A stretch of DNA of 64,000 nt from positions 124,001-188,000 of the forward strand of contig NZ_VYSA01000001.1 in assembly GCF_008710745.1 (NCBI RefSeq), read 5' to 3'. The position numbers and the translations under genes were made by a program. The notes below the pieces were generated by a model that was not told the DNA's origin, did no database searches, and saw only the letters and a program-made list of their open reading frames with translations. The stretch comes from Microbacterium rhizomatis. Lineage in GTDB: Bacteria > Actinomycetota > Actinomycetes > Actinomycetales > Microbacteriaceae. Shown here piece after piece: positions 41,038 to 50,379 of this stretch (position 1 is its first letter; each line of letters opens with the position of its first letter).

Positions 41038-42243
41038 TCAGAGCATTGCGCCCAGCCGTGCCGCGGCCTCTTCGAGGACCTCGACCCGTTTGCACGCCGC
41101 GAACCTGACGAGCTCGGCGTAGTCACCGCGATGCTCCGGACCGGCGAACGCGGTCAGAGGAATCGCCACGACACCCGCGCGGGCGGGGAGGGCGCGGCAG
41201 AAGTCGGCCGCGTCGGCCGGGCCGTCGCCCCGGTCGGGGATCCGCGCGACAGTGAAGTACGAGCCACTCGGGACCGACACCTCGAAGCCTGCCGCGCGCA
41301 GACCCGTGCCGAGAAGGTCGCGTTTGGCCCGCAGCGCGGAGGCGATCGCTGCGAAGTAGGTGTCGGGCAACCGGAGTCCGGTCGCGATCGCGGGCTGGAA
41401 CGGTGCTCCGTTCACATAGGTCAGGAACTGCTTGACCGCCAGGACTGCATCCACGAGGGCCGAGGGACCGCTGACCCACCCGATCTTCCACCCGGTGGTC
41501 GAGAAGGTCTTGCCTCCGGATGAGATCGTGAGCGTGCGCTCCCATGCGCCCGGAAGAGTCGCGATCGGCACGTGAGGTTCGTCGAAGATGAGGTGCTCGT
41601 ACACCTCGTCGGTCACGATGACCGCGTCATGCTTCTCAGCGAGGCGGACGACCTCGTCGCGGACCTCCGCGGTGAAGACCGCACCGGTGGGATTGTGCGG
41701 GTCGTTGACCAGGATGATCCGGGTGCGGTCGCTGACGGCGTCGCGGAGCTGGTCGAGGTCGGGCTGGAAGTGCGGCCATCGGAGGGGAACAGTCACGAGC
41801 CGGGCGCCCGCGAGTGCGACGCACGCGGCGTACGAGTCGTAGTAGGGCTCGAAGACGACCACCTCGTCGTCGGGTCCGTCGATCAGGGCCAGCAGGGTCG
41901 ACGCGAGAGCCTCTGTCGCGCCGGCGGTCACGATGACGTCGCGGTGCGGATCGATGCGGAGCCCGTAGAAGCGGAGCTGGTGCTCCGAGATGGCCGACAG
42001 CAGATCGGGGATCCCGCGACCCGGCGGGTACTGGTTGACCCCGTGCGCAATGGCGTCGCGCGCGGCGGTGAGAACCGCATCCGGTCCGTCCTCATCGGGA
42101 AAGCCCTGACCGAGGTTGATCGCCCCCGTGGCGGCCGCCAGGGCGCTCATCTCCGCGAAGATGGTGGGGCGGGCCGAACCGTCGGGAGCAAGCAGTCCGG
42201 CGCCTGCTGAGGTGCGGCGCCACGCGCCGGGGATTTCTTGCAT
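41038..42243 (-). CDS. Class I/II PLP-dependent aminotransferase
   Basis: A 401-residue fold-type I aminotransferase of the kynurenine/glutamine transaminase or DapC group. INLGQGFPDEDGP, VNQYPPGRGIPDLL, NDPHNPTGAVF, TDEVYEHLIFD and the PLP lysine in SSGGKTFSTTGWKIGW (about 245) are all present. The ATG at 42243 lies seven bases after TAACGT on the reverse strand; a GTG nine bases upstream is possible. The very long open frame that continues past this start is antisense to htrA and is not real. Confidence 0.9.
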   Translation of the reverse strand: MQEIPGAWRRTSAGAGLLAPDGSARPTIFAEMSALAAATGAINLGQGFPDEDGPDAVLTAARDAIAHGVNQYPPGRGIPDLLSAISEHQLRFYGLRIDPHRDVIVTAGATEALASTLLALIDGPDDEVVVFEPYYDSYAACVALAGARLVTVPLRWPHFQPDLDQLRDAVSDRTRIILVNDPHNPTGAVFTAEVRDEVVRLAEKHDAVIVTDEVYEHLIFDEPHVPIATLPGAWERTLTISSGGKTFSTTGWKIGWVSGPSALVDAVLAVKQFLTYVNGAPFQPAIATGLRLPDTYFAAIASALRAKRDLLGTGLRAAGFEVSVPSGSYFTVARIPDRGDGPADAADFCRALPARAGVVAIPLTAFAGPEHRGDYAELVRFAACKRVEVLEEAAARLGAML

Positions 42244-42250
42244 CGCGCTC

Positions 42251-42256
42251 ACGTTA
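42251..42256 (-). promoter_or_regulatory. Leaderless-type -10 element of the aminotransferase gene
   Basis: TAACGT on the reverse strand is seven bases before the ATG at 42243. Confidence 0.45.
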
Positions 42257-42342
42257 CTCGCATACCGCAGTCCCATCCTCGGCATAGGGAACACACAGAC
42301 ATCGTTGACAACCTGATGTGTGCCTGCCAGAAGGAGAACACC

Positions 42343-44031
42343 ATGAGCGAGAACCAGGGCGACCGCCCGGAACAGTCCACTCCCGAATCCACCGACGAAT
42401 CGCTTCCCGCCGCGCCGTCCGACGCGGCGTCGACCGAATCCGCAGTTCCGGCGCCGGAAGCCGCCGCTGCCCCAGCCGCATCCGTCGCGCCGGACGCGAA
42501 CGAGGCGCCGACGCCTCCTGTGATGCCCGTTGCCGCGCAGCCCGTGCCCCCGCAGCCACCCGCCCCGCAGCCGCCGCAGTACCCGGCCTACCAGGGCACG
42601 CCGCAGGCGTACCAGGGGGCGTACCAGCCCAGCCAGCAGGGTCAGCCGTACCAGCCCGGCCCGCAGTACCAGCCGGGCCAGCAGGGCTACGCGGGTCAGC
42701 CCGCGCAGCCCACCCCCGGCTATGCCTACGGCCAGGCGTTCGGCGTCCACGCCGGTCAGCCGACCGCGACCCAGCCGACCGTACCGGTCGCGGGTGCGAA
42801 CACCACGACCACCGGCGCGCCGCCCAAGAAGTCGGGTGCCGGAAAGGTCGTCGGCCTGATCGTGGCGGCAGCCCTCGTGGGCGGTGCAGCCGGCCTCGGT
42901 GGTGCGTACGCCGGAGTGAACCTCTGGAGCAGCTCGACAACAGCGGCCCCGGCCGGTCCGACGACGGTCACGGTGAACAACACGGATTCCGTGAATGCCA
43001 CCACCGCCATCGCCACGAAGGTCGTACCCAGCGTCGTCACGATCGAGGCGTCCAGCGGCAGCTCGGGCGGCACCGGTTCGGGTGTCGTGCTGACCTCGGA
43101 CGGCTATGTCGCCACGAATACGCACGTGGTGACCCTCGACGGTGCGTCGGGTAATGCAACGATCAGGGTCACCACGTCGGACGGCCGCGTCTACGACGCC
43201 ACCGTCGTCGGCACCGACCCGACGTACGACCTCGCTGTCATCAAGCTCACCGACGCATCCGGACTGACTCCGATCGAATTCGCGGACTCCGCCAAGCTGA
43301 ACGTCGGCGACCAGGCCGTCGCCGTCGGCGCACCCCTCGGTCTCTCCAACAGCGTCACGACCGGCATCGTCAGTGCGCTCAACCGTTCTATCGAGATCGC
43401 CTCGTCCGCCGCCCCGAGCACGGGCGACAACACGCAGGGCGACTCCGGCGGTCAGAACGGGCAGAACGGTCCCTTCCTGTTCGACAACGGCCAGGGGTCG
43501 ACCGGTCAGACGCCGACCACGACGATCAAGATCGCCGTCATTCAGACCGACGCGGCGATCAACCCCGGCAACTCGGGCGGCGCGCTTGTGAACGGCGAAG
43601 GCAAGCTCGTCGGCGTGAATGTCGCGATCGCGACGGCGGGCGGCACGTCGAGTGCCAGTCAGTCGGGCTCGATCGGTGTCGGGTTCTCGATCCCCTCCGA
43701 CATCGTCAAGCGCGTGACCGACGAGATCATCGCCACGGGAAGTGCGACCCACGGTCTGCTGGGGGCAGGGGTGAAGGATGCCGCATCCGTGGCGGATGCC
43801 ACGACCACCGGTGCCTACATCTCCGAGGTCACCGCGGGCGGGGGCGCCGCGGGAGGCGGACTCCAGGTCGGTGACGTCGTGACCGCGTTCAACGGGGTTC
43901 CCGTCACCGATGCGACCGATCTGACTGCACAGGTCCGTGCAGCCGCCGCCGGGAGCAAGGCCACCGTCACGTACGTCCGCGGAGGCAAGAGCAACACGGT
44001 AGACGTGACACTCGGAACCCTCGCTCCGTAG
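42343..44031 (+). CDS. HtrA/DegP-like membrane-anchored serine protease
   Basis: A 562-residue envelope quality-control protease. A cytoplasmic disordered N terminus of about 165 residues is rich in Pro/Gln/Tyr. A membrane helix (about 168-195) leads to a trypsin-like domain with His in YVATNTHVV (about 260), Asp in PTYDLAVIKL (about 295) and Ser in INPGNSGGAL (about 408), then one PDZ domain (about 465-560). AGAAGGAGAACACC precedes the ATG, so it has a conventional leader. A strong hairpin follows. Confidence 0.92.
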   Translation: MSENQGDRPEQSTPESTDESLPAAPSDAASTESAVPAPEAAAAPAASVAPDANEAPTPPVMPVAAQPVPPQPPAPQPPQYPAYQGTPQAYQGAYQPSQQGQPYQPGPQYQPGQQGYAGQPAQPTPGYAYGQAFGVHAGQPTATQPTVPVAGANTTTTGAPPKKSGAGKVVGLIVAAALVGGAAGLGGAYAGVNLWSSSTTAAPAGPTTVTVNNTDSVNATTAIATKVVPSVVTIEASSGSSGGTGSGVVLTSDGYVATNTHVVTLDGASGNATIRVTTSDGRVYDATVVGTDPTYDLAVIKLTDASGLTPIEFADSAKLNVGDQAVAVGAPLGLSNSVTTGIVSALNRSIEIASSAAPSTGDNTQGDSGGQNGQNGPFLFDNGQGSTGQTPTTTIKIAVIQTDAAINPGNSGGALVNGEGKLVGVNVAIATAGGTSSASQSGSIGVGFSIPSDIVKRVTDEIIATGSATHGLLGAGVKDAASVADATTTGAYISEVTAGGGAAGGGLQVGDVVTAFNGVPVTDATDLTAQVRAAAAGSKATVTYVRGGKSNTVDVTLGTLAP

Positions 44032-44055
44032 CAGCACGTTCGCCCGCCGGACGGG

Positions 44056-44098
44056 TGCACGCAACGCCACCCCGCTCGCCGGGGTGGCGTTGCGTGCA
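44056..44098. terminator. Bidirectional hairpin between htrA and maltokinase
   Basis: Perfect 18-base arms (tgcacgcaacgccacccc / ggggtggcgttgcgtgca) around a seven-base loop fill the gap between two convergent stop codons. Confidence 0.85.
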
Positions 44099-45508
44099 TC
44101 AGCGCGTGTGGCCCTCCGCCGCCGACGACGAGACCGTCGGCGAACTCCCGGTCCCCAGGAGTCGTTGGACGGCCTGAAGGGGGATCGGAACCCAGGTGGG
44201 ACGATTGCGCGCCTCGTAGGTCGCTTCGTACACGGCCTTGTCGAGCTCGAGCGCTTCCAACAGCGCCATGGAATCGCCGAGGTCGAGACCGGATGCTGCG
44301 GCATACCCGTCGAGAAACGCGCTCCGGGCGCTCGATGCCCATTCCCGTGCGGCCACGGGCGACCGGTCGGGCTGATCGAGCCGGATCGAGCCCGCCACGT
44401 AATCGAAGGACCGCAGCATTCCCGCGACGTCGCGCAGAGCGATGTCCGGTCGCACGCGCTCGCTCATGGGCCTCAACGGCTCGCCTTCGAAGTCCAGGAG
44501 AACCCAGCCGCGACCCGGAACGAGGATCACCTGTCCGAGGTGGTAGTCACCGTGGACGCGCTGGAGCACGGGCCACACAGACCCCACTGCGCGATCGTAG
44601 GCGGCACTGATGTCGTCGCGGTGCGGGGCCAGGGCAGGCACCTCTGCAATAGCGGTCGACAGGCGCCGCCGCCACACGGCGGCGATCGCCTCACGGTCCG
44701 CCGGCAGAGGGGCGACGGTCGGGAACAGGGCGGCGAGGTCGAGGTGCACCCTCGCTGTGGCGATCCCCATCTCGCGTGCGCGATCGGCGAAGTCCTCGCC
44801 GACGTCGGCGGCGCGTAACGCCACACGCCAGGCGTCCTCCACGCCGGAGAAGAACTCCTGCGCGAAAGCCAGCGATCCGCGCACGGCTCCCGACGCCGAT
44901 GCCGGGTCCGGCCATTCGCCGTCGACCGACCCGATCGCACGGGGCACGAAGGGCGATCCCGACGCTGCGAGCGCCGTCTGGAGCTCGATCTCGGGGTTCA
45001 GCCCGGCATGGATCTGTCGGAAGATCTTGCAGATGATGGCGGTGCCATCGCCGTCCGGCAGGTAGATGAGCGACGTATTCGACTGCTCACCGCTCAGGAC
45101 GCGCGCGGTGTAGGCGGAACCCGTCGGCGGCGCCGAAGGAGCGGGCCTGCCGACCGCGATCGTGCGGAACCCTCTTCCGTGGCCGCCCACCGTGACGAGC
45201 TCCCGGAGTGCGTCCGTGTAGGCCAGGTCGGTGGGCCCGTCGATGAGAGTGGTTCCCGGTTCAGGGCTGCCGATCACCCCGACCGCGTCGGCGACAGCGG
45301 CCGTCGCGCGAGCCACGACGGGCACCTGGTAGAGGACGGGCGGGAGCGAGACCTCATCGGCCACGAGCAGAGTGCGTACGCGTACCCTCGCGTCGTCTCC
45401 CGGCAGGTCCCATGATGCGATGAATCGGAGGTTGGGTGTGCGTCCCTTGGCGGCGTACCAGCGTTGGCGCGGCATCCATGCAGCCAGGCACGCCAGGGTG
45501 CTGTCCAT
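44099..45508 (-). CDS. mak: Maltokinase-like protein (Mak)
   Basis: A 469-residue aminoglycoside-phosphotransferase-fold kinase that in the GlgE pathway makes maltose 1-phosphate. N-terminal WMPRQRWYAAKGR, the SGEQSNTSLIYL loop, the catalytic RVHGDYHLGQVIL (HGD intact, about 310) and VLLDFEGEPLRP match Mak. The C-terminal DKAVYEATYEARNRP helix is also typical. No treS, glgE or glgB lies in this window, so substrate supply must be encoded elsewhere. The ATG lies six bases after TAGCCT. Confidence 0.87.
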   Translation of the reverse strand: MDSTLACLAAWMPRQRWYAAKGRTPNLRFIASWDLPGDDARVRVRTLLVADEVSLPPVLYQVPVVARATAAVADAVGVIGSPEPGTTLIDGPTDLAYTDALRELVTVGGHGRGFRTIAVGRPAPSAPPTGSAYTARVLSGEQSNTSLIYLPDGDGTAIICKIFRQIHAGLNPEIELQTALAASGSPFVPRAIGSVDGEWPDPASASGAVRGSLAFAQEFFSGVEDAWRVALRAADVGEDFADRAREMGIATARVHLDLAALFPTVAPLPADREAIAAVWRRRLSTAIAEVPALAPHRDDISAAYDRAVGSVWPVLQRVHGDYHLGQVILVPGRGWVLLDFEGEPLRPMSERVRPDIALRDVAGMLRSFDYVAGSIRLDQPDRSPVAAREWASSARSAFLDGYAAASGLDLGDSMALLEALELDKAVYEATYEARNRPTWVPIPLQAVQRLLGTGSSPTVSSSAAEGHTR

Positions 45509-45514
45509 GCTTCG

Positions 45515-45520
45515 AGGCTA
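45515..45520 (-). promoter_or_regulatory. Leaderless-type -10 element of mak
   Basis: TAGCCT on the reverse strand is six bases before the ATG at 45508. Confidence 0.5.
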
Positions 45521-45623
45521 TTGCGCACTCGCGACTCTGTCGAGGCGTGGCGGCAACCTGCGCGGTCGTGGTGTCGTGCGGGTGCTCCGGTGTACGTTCG
45601 GGAGGGACAGCAACGGAGGAGAC

Positions 45624-46472
45624 ATGGCGATCGTACGTGCGGCCATCACCCAGACGACCTGGACAGGCGACAAGGCATCGATGCTCGATAAGCACGAGGG
45701 CTTCGCGCGTCAGGCGAAGGCTGAGGGTGCGCAGGTGATCTGCTTCCAGGAGCTGTTCTACGGCCCCTACTTCGGGATCACCGAAGACAAGAAGTACTAC
45801 CGCTACGCCGAGCCCGCCGACGGGCCGATCGTCACCCGCTTCGCCGCGCTCGCCGCAGAACTGGGCATGGTGATGATCCTCCCCATCTATGAGGAAGACA
45901 TCACGGGCGTGTACTACAACACGGCGGTCGTTGTCGACGCCGACGGCACGATCCTCGGCAAGTACCGCAAGCATCACCTCCCGCACCTCGACCGGTTCTG
46001 GGAGAAGTTCTACTTCCGGCCGGGCAACCTGGGCTACCCGGTGTTCGACACGGCGATCGGAAAGATCGGCGTCTACATCTGCTACGACCGGCACTTTCCG
46101 GAGGGATGGCGCGAGCTCGGGTTGAATGGCGCGCACATCGTCTTCAATCCCAATGCGACCAAGCCAGGGCTGTCCAACCGCCTGTGGGAGGTCGAAGGAC
46201 CCGCGGCCGCCGTCGCGAACGGCTACTTCGTGCTCCAGCCGAATCGGGTCGGCCGCGAGGACAACGAGTACGGCGAGCTCGCCGTCGATTTCTACGGCAC
46301 GAGCCAGGTGATCGATCCCCGTGGCAACTTCGTCGGAGAGCGCGGGTCGGGCACCGACGAGGAGGTCCTCATCCGCGACCTCGACATGGACATGGTCCAG
46401 CAGATGCGCGACGACTGGCAGTTCTACCGGGATCGCAGGCCGGATTCGTACACGTCGATCACCCGGCCGTAA
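45624..46472 (+). CDS. Beta-ureidopropionase / N-carbamoyl-beta-alanine amidohydrolase
   Basis: A 282-residue nitrilase-superfamily enzyme of reductive pyrimidine breakdown. Catalytic Glu in CFQELFYGPYFG (about 42), Lys in GKYRKHHLPH (about 115) and Cys in VYICYDRHFPEGWRELG (about 154) are intact. AACGGAGGAGAC is an excellent ribosome site before the ATG, and TACGTT about 26 bases further upstream is a -10 candidate. First gene of a four-gene operon with dihydropyrimidinase 22 bases downstream. Confidence 0.88.
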   Translation: MAIVRAAITQTTWTGDKASMLDKHEGFARQAKAEGAQVICFQELFYGPYFGITEDKKYYRYAEPADGPIVTRFAALAAELGMVMILPIYEEDITGVYYNTAVVVDADGTILGKYRKHHLPHLDRFWEKFYFRPGNLGYPVFDTAIGKIGVYICYDRHFPEGWRELGLNGAHIVFNPNATKPGLSNRLWEVEGPAAAVANGYFVLQPNRVGREDNEYGELAVDFYGTSQVIDPRGNFVGERGSGTDEEVLIRDLDMDMVQQMRDDWQFYRDRRPDSYTSITRP

Positions 46473-46494
46473 CGCTCAGGAAAGGCATCCGCAC

Positions 46495-47931
46495 ATGGCG
46501 AAGACGCTGATCAAGAACGGCCTTGTCGTCAATGCGACCGGCACCGGGGCGGCAGACGTACTGATCGACGGTGAGACGATCGCGGCCGTTCTGGCACCCG
46601 GGTCGATGCTTCTCGGGTTCGACATCGAGGGCAACGTCGATCGGGTCATCGATGCGGCCGGCAAGTACGTGATCCCGGGTGGTGTCGACGCGCACACGCA
46701 CATGGAGATGCCCTTCGGCGGCACGTTCGCGTCCGACACTTTCGAGACCGGCACACGAGCTGCCGCATGGGGCGGCACGACGAGCATCGTCGATTTCGTG
46801 GTGCAGTATCCCGACCAGAACATCCTCGACCAGTACCACGCATGGCATGAGAAGGCGGCGGGCAACTGCGCGATCGACTACGGCTTCCATCAGATCCTCT
46901 CGGACGTGCAGGACTCGAGTCTCACGGCCATGGACGAGCTGATCGAGGAGGGCGTGACGAGCTTCAAGCTCTTCATGGCCTACAAGGGCGTGTTTCTCAG
47001 CGACGACGGCCAGATCCTGCGCGCTTTTCAGAAGGGCTCCTCGAACGGCGCCCTCATGATGATGCACGCCGAGAACGGCGCCATGATCGACGTGCTCGTG
47101 AAGCAGGCCCTCGAGGCGGGGAATACCACACCGTTCTTCCACGGCACCAGCCGCCCGTGGCAGGCCGAGGAGGAAGCGACGCACCGAGCGATCATGATCG
47201 CCGATCTCACCGGGGCGCCCCTCTACGTCGTGCACGTGAGCGCGAAGCAGGCTGTCGACCAGATCGCCGCCGCCCGCGACCGGGGCCTCAACGTGTTCGG
47301 CGAGACCTGCCCGCAGTACCTGTATCTCTCGCTGGAGGACCAGCTCGGGGCGTGGAGCCAGCAGTGGGGTGACTTCGAGGGCGCGAAGTGGGTGTGCTCT
47401 ACTCCGCTCCGCTCGAAGCACGAAGGTCATCAAGATCACATGTGGCAGTCTCTGCGCACGAACGACATCCAGATGGTCTCGACCGACCACTGCCCGTTCT
47501 GCATGAAGGATCAGAAAGACATGGGGATCGGCGACTTCTCCAAGATCCCCAACGGCATCGGCAGTGTCGAGAACCGCATGGACCTGATGTACCAGGGAGT
47601 CGTGTCGGGCCGGATCTCGCTCTCCCGATGGGTCGAGATCACCTCGACGACGCCGGCGCGCATGTTCGGGATGTACGGCAGGAAGGGCGTGATCCAACCG
47701 GGCGCAGACGGCGACATCGTCGTCTACGACCCGAACGGACACACCTCGATCGGCCTCGGAAAAGCCCACCACATGAACATGGACTACTCCGCGTGGGAGG
47801 GTTTCGAGATCGACGGGCACGTCGACACCGTCCTCAGCCGGGGCCGGGTGATCGTCGACGAGACCGGCTACGTCGGCACCAAGGGCGACGGCGCGTACAT
47901 CAAGCGCGGTCTCAGCCAGTACCTGACCTGA
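46495..47931 (+). CDS. hydA: Dihydropyrimidinase (hydantoinase)
   Basis: A 478-residue binuclear-metal amidohydrolase opening dihydrouracil/dihydrothymine rings. Metal residues: HTHMEMPFGG (about 63), the carboxylated Lys in TSFKLFMAYKG (about 160), MMHAENG, YVVHVSAKQAV and STDHCPF (Asp about 330). ATG after AGGAAAGGC; the upstream open frame overlaps the amidohydrolase and is discarded. Product N-carbamoyl-beta-amino acid is the substrate of the preceding gene. Confidence 0.92.
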   Translation: MAKTLIKNGLVVNATGTGAADVLIDGETIAAVLAPGSMLLGFDIEGNVDRVIDAAGKYVIPGGVDAHTHMEMPFGGTFASDTFETGTRAAAWGGTTSIVDFVVQYPDQNILDQYHAWHEKAAGNCAIDYGFHQILSDVQDSSLTAMDELIEEGVTSFKLFMAYKGVFLSDDGQILRAFQKGSSNGALMMMHAENGAMIDVLVKQALEAGNTTPFFHGTSRPWQAEEEATHRAIMIADLTGAPLYVVHVSAKQAVDQIAAARDRGLNVFGETCPQYLYLSLEDQLGAWSQQWGDFEGAKWVCSTPLRSKHEGHQDHMWQSLRTNDIQMVSTDHCPFCMKDQKDMGIGDFSKIPNGIGSVENRMDLMYQGVVSGRISLSRWVEITSTTPARMFGMYGRKGVIQPGADGDIVVYDPNGHTSIGLGKAHHMNMDYSAWEGFEIDGHVDTVLSRGRVIVDETGYVGTKGDGAYIKRGLSQYLT

Positions 47932-47984
47932 CCCGACACGAGCGTCGCTCTTCTCACCCGCTGACCGACCGGAAGGGTCACCCG

Positions 47985-49010
47985 ATGGATTTCGGCGTCG
48001 TTCTCCAGACCAACCCGCCTGCAGCCCGCACGGTGCAGCTCGCCAAGCTGGCCGAGGCCCACGGCTTCTCCCACGTGTGGACGTTCGACTCCCACCTGCT
48101 GTGGCAGGAGCCGTATGTCATCCACTCGGCGATCCTCGCCGAGACCAGACGGGTGACCGTGGGTCCGTTCGTCACGAACCCCGCGACGAGAGACTGGACC
48201 GTCACCGCATCCGTCTTCGCGACCCTCAACGAGATGTACGGCAATCGCACGATCTGCGGGATCGGCCGCGGCGACTCGGCGGTCCGGGTGACGAACGGCA
48301 AGCCCGTGTCCATGAAGGAGCTTCGCGAGTCGATCCATGTGATCCGCGAGCTCGGCAACTCGCGCTCGGTCCAATACAACGGCGCGACCCTGCAGTTTCC
48401 GTGGAGTCGCGGCTCAGAGCTCGACGTGTGGGTCGCGGCGTACGGGCCGCTCGCGCTCAAACTCACCGGCGAGGTGGGTGACGGCTTCATCCTCCAGCTG
48501 GCCGACCTCGATGTCGCGGCCTGGATGATCAAGACGGTGCGGGATGCTGCAGCCGACGTCGGCCGCGACCCCGACTCGATCGCGTTCTGCGTTGCCGCGC
48601 CGATGTACATCGGCGACGACTGGGCGCACATGCGCGACCAGTGCCGGTGGTTCGGCGGGATGGTGGGAAACCACGTGGCGGACATCGTGGCCAAGTACGG
48701 GCATCATGCCGACGAGAGCGGTGTGCCGCATGAGCTCACCGAGTACATCGAAGGTCGCGTGGGCTACGACTACAACAGCCACGGCAGAGCCGAGAACGAC
48801 CACGTCGACTTCGTTCCCGACGAGATCGTCGACCGGTTCTGCATCCTCGGTACGGCGGACGAGCACATCGCGAAGCTCGAGCAACTGCGCGCGATCGGCG
48901 TCACGCAGTTCGCCGGGTATCTTCAGCACGACAACAAGGAGGAGACCCTCCGCGTGTACGGCGAGACGGTGATCCCGGCGCTGTCGGATCACATCACCGC
49001 CAAGTCGTGA
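47985..49010 (+). CDS. LLM-class flavin/F420 oxidoreductase (TIGR03842-like)
   Basis: A 341-residue TIM-barrel protein of the luciferase-like superfamily. It shows TVQLAKLAEAHGFSHVWTFDSH, VGPFVTNPATRD, CGIGRGDSAVRVTNGKP and WVAAYGPLALKLTGEVGDGFILQL, the cofactor and phosphate loops of F420- or FMN-dependent members. A long insert (GRVGYDYNSHGRAENDHVDFVPD) is typical of the TIGR03842 group. GGAAGGG precedes the ATG. Its place in the pyrimidine operon suggests a redox step there. The specific substrate is not established by sequence. Confidence 0.82.
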   Translation: MDFGVVLQTNPPAARTVQLAKLAEAHGFSHVWTFDSHLLWQEPYVIHSAILAETRRVTVGPFVTNPATRDWTVTASVFATLNEMYGNRTICGIGRGDSAVRVTNGKPVSMKELRESIHVIRELGNSRSVQYNGATLQFPWSRGSELDVWVAAYGPLALKLTGEVGDGFILQLADLDVAAWMIKTVRDAAADVGRDPDSIAFCVAAPMYIGDDWAHMRDQCRWFGGMVGNHVADIVAKYGHHADESGVPHELTEYIEGRVGYDYNSHGRAENDHVDFVPDEIVDRFCILGTADEHIAKLEQLRAIGVTQFAGYLQHDNKEETLRVYGETVIPALSDHITAKS

Positions 49011-49052
49011 GTGCACGTCGTGGAGCCACGGCGTGAGTGAGAGGATCACTGC

Positions 49053-50375
49053 ATGAGCGACACGCCACACCCCGAACTCGACGTCCGCGCCCGTGAGCTC
49101 GACCGCGCACACGTCTTCCACTCCTGGTCGGCGCAGGCGCTGCTGGACCCACCGGTGCTGGCGGGCGGGCTGGGCAGCACCGTCTGGGACCACGCGGGGA
49201 ATCGATGGCTCGACTTCTCGAGCCAGCTGGTGAACGTCAACATCGGGCACCAGCATCCCGCGGTCGTCAAGGCCATCCACGAGCAGGCCGATCTGCTTAC
49301 CACCGTCGCCCCGTCCACTGCCGCTCTCGTGCGGGGTGAAGCAGCGCGCCGCATCACCGCCCACGCGCCGTCGGGGTTCTCGAAGGTCTTCTTCACGAAC
49401 GGTGGCGCCGACGCGAATGAGAATGCGATCCGCATGGCGCGGCTGCACACCGGCCGAGACAAGGTGCTCTCGACATACCGCTCGTATCACGGCAACACGG
49501 GTGCCGCCATCGTCGCGACGGGGGACTGGCGCCGCATCCCCAACGAGTACGCCTACGGCCACGCGCACTTCTTCGGCCCGTATCCGTATCGCTCCGAGTT
49601 CTGGTCGGATTCGCCCGAGCAGGAGGCCGAGCGAGCGTTGCGCCATCTCGAGAGGGTGATCCAGTCCGAGGGCCCCGCCGGCATCGCTGCGATCCTCCTG
49701 GAGACGGTGCCCGGCACCGCGGGCATTCTCGTTCCACCGCCCGGGTACCTCGCCGGCGTCCGCGCGCTCGCCGACCGCTACGACATCGTCCTCATCCTCG
49801 ATGAGGTGATGGCGGGCTTCGGACGCACGGGTCGCTGGTTCGCGTTCGACGGATACGACGTCGTGCCCGACCTCATCACCTTCGCGAAGGGTGTCAACTC
49901 GGGCTACGTGCCCGTGGGCGGGGTCATCCTCTCGGACGACATCGCCGCCGACTTCGATGAGACGGTCTTCCCGGGCGGCCTCACCTACAGCGGGCACCCG
50001 CTCGCGATGGCGTCGATCGTCGGCTCGATCGACGCGATGGAGGCGGAGGGAATCGTCGAGAACGCGCACCGCATCGGCGTCGATGCGATCGGTCCAGGGC
50101 TTCGCGACCTCGAGTCGCGGCATCCGCTCATCGGCGAGGTGCGCGGTGAAGGCGTGTTCTGGGCGATCGAGCTCGTCTCGGACCGCGCGTCGCGCGCTCC
50201 GCTGTCGGCCGGTGCGATGGGGCAGATCAAGAAGGGCTTGTTCACGCGCGGGCTGCTGCCCTTCGTGCAGGACAACCGCATCCACGTGGTGCCGCCGTGC
50301 GTGGTGACCGCCGACGAGGTCGGTCGGGCCCTGTCGATCTACGACGATGTGCTGGCGGTCGCCGAACGAGGCTGA
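49053..50375 (+). CDS. Class III aminotransferase, probable beta-alanine transaminase
   Basis: A 440-residue omega-aminotransferase with LDFSSQLVNVNIGHQHP, FTNGGADANENAIRMAR, YRSYHGNTGAA, ILDEVMAGFGRTG and the PLP lysine in LITFAKGVNSGYVPVGGV (about 278). In the pyrimidine operon it most plausibly removes the amino group of beta-alanine or beta-aminoisobutyrate. ATG after AGAGGA, 42 bases beyond the LLM gene. It converges on a small membrane protein with a five-base gap. Confidence 0.87.
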   Translation: MSDTPHPELDVRARELDRAHVFHSWSAQALLDPPVLAGGLGSTVWDHAGNRWLDFSSQLVNVNIGHQHPAVVKAIHEQADLLTTVAPSTAALVRGEAARRITAHAPSGFSKVFFTNGGADANENAIRMARLHTGRDKVLSTYRSYHGNTGAAIVATGDWRRIPNEYAYGHAHFFGPYPYRSEFWSDSPEQEAERALRHLERVIQSEGPAGIAAILLETVPGTAGILVPPPGYLAGVRALADRYDIVLILDEVMAGFGRTGRWFAFDGYDVVPDLITFAKGVNSGYVPVGGVILSDDIAADFDETVFPGGLTYSGHPLAMASIVGSIDAMEAEGIVENAHRIGVDAIGPGLRDLESRHPLIGEVRGEGVFWAIELVSDRASRAPLSAGAMGQIKKGLFTRGLLPFVQDNRIHVVPPCVVTADEVGRALSIYDDVLAVAERG

Positions 50376-50379
50376 TCGC

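Noticed and set aside
42244..42342. Riboswitch upstream of htrA
   Set aside because: The leader is short, shows no stable aptamer-like structure, and is accounted for by divergent promoters and a ribosome site.
41038..44304. A 1088-codon open frame that would fuse the aminotransferase to an N-terminal region
   Set aside because: The part upstream of 42243 is antisense to htrA and has shadow-frame composition. The aminotransferase has its own ATG with a TAACGT box.
48414..50285. Long open frame antisense to the LLM and class III aminotransferase genes
   Set aside because: Shadow-frame composition, no domain, and both sense genes have intact motifs and ribosome sites.
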